From: Chloroflexota bacterium
GTDB lineage: Bacteria > Chloroflexota > Limnocylindria > Limnocylindrales > CSP1-4
Direction of reading: 5' to 3'
Length of the DNA: 7,078 nucleotides
Assembly (NCBI GenBank): GCA_021812735.1
Contig: JAKAMV010000544.1
Span: 1 to 7,078, forward strand
Shown here: piece after piece, positions 4,159 to 7,078 of the stretch
Layout of the letters: each line of letters begins with the position of its first letter
How positions within the stretch are numbered: position 1 is the stretch's first letter
Notes under the pieces: model-generated
Told to the model about the DNA's origin: nothing
Database searches by the model: none
The model's input: only the letters and a program-made list of their open reading frames with translations
Program-made: the position numbers and the translations under genes

Positions 4159-7078
4159 ATGGCCCAGGCACGCGAGGTTGTCCCGGTGATGGACGCGAAG
4201 GTCGGCACGAAGAAGTCGAAGGCTGGCTCGGCCGCGGCCGAGAGCCGCACCGGGCTCGGGGGGCCATACGGCACCAGCTTCACGGGCGAGGGCACGCGCG
4301 GCCTCACGCTCGAGCGCCGCTGGACGCGGCCGGGCGTCCACCCCTACGACGAGATCACCTGGGAGTACCGGACCGCGGGCATCAGCTCCGAGACCGGCAA
4401 GACCGTGTTCGAGCAGAAGGACGTGGAGGTTCCCGCGTTCTGGAGCCAGCTCGCCACCAACGTCGTGGTCAGCAAGTACTTCCGCGGCCACGTGGGCACG
4501 CCGGAGCGCGAGCACAGCGTCAAGCAGCTGATCGACCGCGTCGTCCAGACCATCGCCGGGTGGGCGGAGACCAACCGCTACTTCGCCACGGACGAGGACC
4601 TGGCCGCGTTCCAGGCCGAGCTGACCCACCTGCTCGTCCACCAGAAGATGAGCTTCAACTCGCCCGTCTGGTTCAACGTCGGGATCGAGACCAAGCCGCA
4701 GTGCTCGGCCTGCTTCATCAACTCGGTCCAGGACAACATGAGCAGCATCATGGACCTCGCCAAGACCGAGGCCATGCTGTTCAAGTACGGCTCGGGCGCG
4801 GGCGTGAACCTGTCGCCCATCCGCTCGTCCAAGGCCAGGATGTCCGGCGGCGGCATCGCGTCGGGCCCGGTCAGCTTCATGCGCGGCTACGACGCGTTCG
4901 CGGGCGTCATCAAGTCGGGCGGCAAGACCCGTCGCGCGGCCAAGATGGTCATCCTCAACGTGGACCATCCGGACGTGATGGACTTCATCGAGTCCAAGGC
5001 CAGCGAGGAGAGGAAGGCCTGGGCCCTGATCGAGCAGGGCTACGACCCGTCCTTCACCGGCGAGGCGTACGGCTCGGTGTTCTTCCAGAACGCCAACCAC
5101 AGCGTCCGCGTCACCGACGAGTTCATGCGCGCGGTCGAGCGCGACGCGGAGTGGCAGACCCACGAGGTCACCGACGGGCAGCCCGCCGGCACGTACAAGG
5201 CGCGGGACATCTTCCGCAAGATGGCCGAGGCCGCCCACCTGTGCGGCGACCCGGGCATCCAGTACGACACCACCATCAACGACTGGAACCCGGTGTCCGC
5301 CAGCGCGCGGCAGAACGCCACCAACCCCTGCTCCGAGTTCAGCTTCCTCGACGACACCAGCTGCAACCTTGCCAGCCTCAACCTGATGAAGTTCGTCCGC
5401 GAGGACGGCGAGTTCGACGTGGACGCCTTCCGCTTCGCGGTCAAGGTCACGATCACCGCTCAGGAGATCCTGGTCGACAACGCCAGCTACCCGACCCAGA
5501 AGATCGAGGCGAACAGCCACCGCTTCCGGCCGCTGGGCCTGGGCTACGCCAACCTCGGCGCGCTGCTCATGAACCGCGGCCTCGGCTATGACTCGGACCG
5601 GGGCCGGGACTACGCCGCCGCCGTGACGGCGATCATGCACGGCGAGGCGTATCGCCAGAGCGCCGTCATCGCCCGGGACCACGGCGGCGCCTTCGTCGAG
5701 TTCGACGTCAACCGCGAGCCGTTCCTGCGCGTCGTGGAGATGCACCGCGACGCCGCGCGCCGGCTGCCCGAGGACACGATCCCGGCGGACATGGTGGGCG
5801 CCGCCCGCTCGACCATCGACGAGGCGCTGGAGCTGGGCCGGCAGCACGGCTACCGCAACGCCCAGGTGACGCTCCTCGCGCCCACCGGGACCATCGCGTT
5901 CATGATGGACTGCGACACCACCGGGATCGAGCCCGACATCGCGCTCATCAAGTACAAGAAGCTCGTCGGCGAGGGCTACCTCAAGATCGTCAACCAGACG
6001 GTCCCGCACGCCCTGCGCACGCTCGGCTACACGCCGGAGCAGGTGGAGGAGATCCTCGCCTACATCAACGAGCGCGAGACCATCGAGGGCGCGCCGGGCC
6101 TGCGGAGCGAGCACCTGCCGGTCTTCGACTGCGCGTTCAAGCCGGTCAACGGCGAGCGGTCCATCCACTACATGGGCCACGTCCGGATGATGGGGGCGGT
6201 CCAGCCGTTCCTGTCCGGCGCCATCTCCAAGACGGTCAACATGCCCGAGGCCGCCACGGCCGAGGAGATCGAGGCCGTCTACCTGGAGGGCTGGAAGCGG
6301 GGCCTCAAGGCCATCGCGGTCTACCGCGACGGCTCCAAGCGCAGCCAGCCGCTGTCCACCGGCAAGAAGAAGGACGAGGCCCCCGAGGGCTCGGTCGAGG
6401 ACAGGGCGACCATCGAGAGCCTGCGCAAGCAGCTCGCGGCGGCCCAGGTCGAGGCCACGCGGCCGCATCGCCACCGGCTGCCCGCCGAGCGCAGCGCGAT
6501 GACCCACAAGTTCGAGATCGCCGGGCACGAGGGCTACATCACGGTGGGCCTCTACCCGGACGGCCAGCCGGGCGAGATCTTCCTCAAGATGGCCAAGGAG
6601 GGCTCGACCATCTCGGGCCTGATGGACACGCTGGCCACCTCGGTGAGCCTGGCGCTCCAGTACGGCGTGCCGCTCAAGGACGTGGTGAACAAGTTCGCCC
6701 ACGTCCGGTTCGAGCCCAGCGGCTTCACGGGCAACCCCGAGATCCCCATCGCCAAGTCGCTGGTGGACTACATCTTCCGCTGGCTCGGCAGCCGGTTCCT
6801 GCCCGAGGAGGACCGGGCCACGCTCGGCCTGATCGACCGCTCGCAGGTGGTGGCGGAGGCTCCCGCCCCGTTCGCCGCCAACGCGCTCAAGCCGAGGGCC
6901 GACGAGGGCGTGACCGCCCAGTCCGAGGCACTGGCCTCGCCGCAGGCAGCCCCGGCCCCGGCCTCGGGCGTCGCCGGCAACGGCCAAACGGCAACGGCCG
7001 CTGCGCCGACCCCCAAGCCCGCGTCGGTCCCGGTGGCCAAGCAGGCCCCGGCGGCCTCCGCCAACGCCAGCGCCGCGT
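4159..7078 (+). CDS. nrdJ: Vitamin B12-dependent ribonucleoside-diphosphate reductase, class II (3' end beyond window)
   Basis: Reduces ribonucleotides to deoxyribonucleotides, using adenosylcobalamin to make the active-site thiyl radical; cytoplasmic, needing no NrdB partner or oxygen. The 973 codons in the window are open, without a stop. After a Lys/Ala-rich lead (~1-45), RNR hallmarks appear in order: GVHPYDEITWE; KYFRGHVGTPERE; FNSPVWFN; CSACF with redox Cys185 (an extra Cys182 sits beside it); FKYGSGAGVNLS; NPCSE at 389-393 (N389, thiyl Cys391, E393); TSCNLASLNL with partner Cys402; APTGTI from 574; SGAISKTVNMPE. A linker (~725-770) leads to a TSCPD domain (~772-877: GYITVGLYPDGQPGE, EGSTISGLMDT, NKFAHVRFEPSGFTG). 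An Ala/Pro-rich tail follows from ~885. Streptomyces-type NrdJ ends in a paired CxxC redox/zinc motif; none is reached here, so it should lie just past 7078. Expression is probably under the NrdR pair upstream. nrdR is not adjacent, unlike the Streptomyces nrdR-nrdJ arrangement. Confidence 0.97.
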   Translation, partial: MAQAREVVPVMDAKVGTKKSKAGSAAAESRTGLGGPYGTSFTGEGTRGLTLERRWTRPGVHPYDEITWEYRTAGISSETGKTVFEQKDVEVPAFWSQLATNVVVSKYFRGHVGTPEREHSVKQLIDRVVQTIAGWAETNRYFATDEDLAAFQAELTHLLVHQKMSFNSPVWFNVGIETKPQCSACFINSVQDNMSSIMDLAKTEAMLFKYGSGAGVNLSPIRSSKARMSGGGIASGPVSFMRGYDAFAGVIKSGGKTRRAAKMVILNVDHPDVMDFIESKASEERKAWALIEQGYDPSFTGEAYGSVFFQNANHSVRVTDEFMRAVERDAEWQTHEVTDGQPAGTYKARDIFRKMAEAAHLCGDPGIQYDTTINDWNPVSASARQNATNPCSEFSFLDDTSCNLASLNLMKFVREDGEFDVDAFRFAVKVTITAQEILVDNASYPTQKIEANSHRFRPLGLGYANLGALLMNRGLGYDSDRGRDYAAAVTAIMHGEAYRQSAVIARDHGGAFVEFDVNREPFLRVVEMHRDAARRLPEDTIPADMVGAARSTIDEALELGRQHGYRNAQVTLLAPTGTIAFMMDCDTTGIEPDIALIKYKKLVGEGYLKIVNQTVPHALRTLGYTPEQVEEILAYINERETIEGAPGLRSEHLPVFDCAFKPVNGERSIHYMGHVRMMGAVQPFLSGAISKTVNMPEAATAEEIEAVYLEGWKRGLKAIAVYRDGSKRSQPLSTGKKKDEAPEGSVEDRATIESLRKQLAAAQVEATRPHRHRLPAERSAMTHKFEIAGHEGYITVGLYPDGQPGEIFLKMAKEGSTISGLMDTLATSVSLALQYGVPLKDVVNKFAHVRFEPSGFTGNPEIPIAKSLVDYIFRWLGSRFLPEEDRATLGLIDRSQVVAEAPAPFAANALKPRADEGVTAQSEALASPQAAPAPASGVAGNGQTATAAAPTPKPASVPVAKQAPAASANASAA

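Noticed and set aside
274..4316. Repeated CTCGAG/CTCGAGCG words scattered through the window (about ten copies)
   Set aside because: Most fall in coding frames as Leu-Glu (CTC GAG), the preferred codons of this GC-rich genome. They have no regular spacing and cluster in helical protein segments, so codon use explains them.
3823..6987. 1054-codon open frame antisense to nrdJ
   Set aside because: It is composed of His/Arg/Gly/Val/Leu-rich sequence with no recognisable domain and is the shadow of nrdJ's GC-biased codon positions. Stop codons are rare on the opposite strand of such DNA.

Overview
This is a very GC-rich stretch of bacterial chromosome (no exact count made). It carries four protein genes and an unusually informative 603-base regulatory region. 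The likely source is a high-GC Actinomycetota or Chloroflexota-type bacterium. This is inferred from the class II ribonucleotide reductase sequence, the TTGTCCACA-type DnaA box, the CGAAC-N4-GTTCG palindrome and apparently leaderless starts. No taxon can be fixed from the window alone. I see no mobile element, CRISPR array, rRNA or tRNA, and all four genes look chromosomal and intact apart from the truncation at the right edge.

Layout: on the minus strand, 44-1960 encodes a membrane-anchored diguanylate cyclase (TM, outer sensor region, TM, HAMP, GAF, GGEEF). Upstream of it, same strand, 2070-2915 encodes a NagD-like HAD-IIA phosphatase. Back to back with that, only 22 bases away, 2938-3555 on the plus strand encodes a NYN-domain (PIN-like, YacP/Rae1-type) putative ribonuclease. 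The 22-base gap carries two overlapping TANNNT -10-like hexamers, each exactly 6 bases from its start codon, which suggests a compact bidirectional promoter giving leaderless mRNAs.

Bases 3556-4158 hold no credible gene. They read as the control region of nrdJ, which starts at 4159 and runs off the right edge. In order they contain a GC-rich hairpin after the NYN stop, a perfect 14-base palindrome of LexA/SOS-box form, three same-orientation DnaA-box-like sites 21-22 bases apart, a tandem pair of NrdR boxes, a near-consensus sigma-70-type promoter (TTGACC-17-TAGATT), and a roughly 280-base leader rich in hairpins that ends in a strong Shine-Dalgarno.

nrdJ encodes the adenosylcobalamin-dependent class II ribonucleotide reductase that makes deoxynucleotides. 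The control sites suggest that dNTP supply is set by nucleotide status (NrdR), possibly replication initiation (DnaA) and possibly DNA damage (LexA). NrdR control is well supported by sequence and family knowledge. The DnaA and LexA layers are hypotheses. No functional link among the cyclase, the phosphatase and the NYN protein can be shown from the window.
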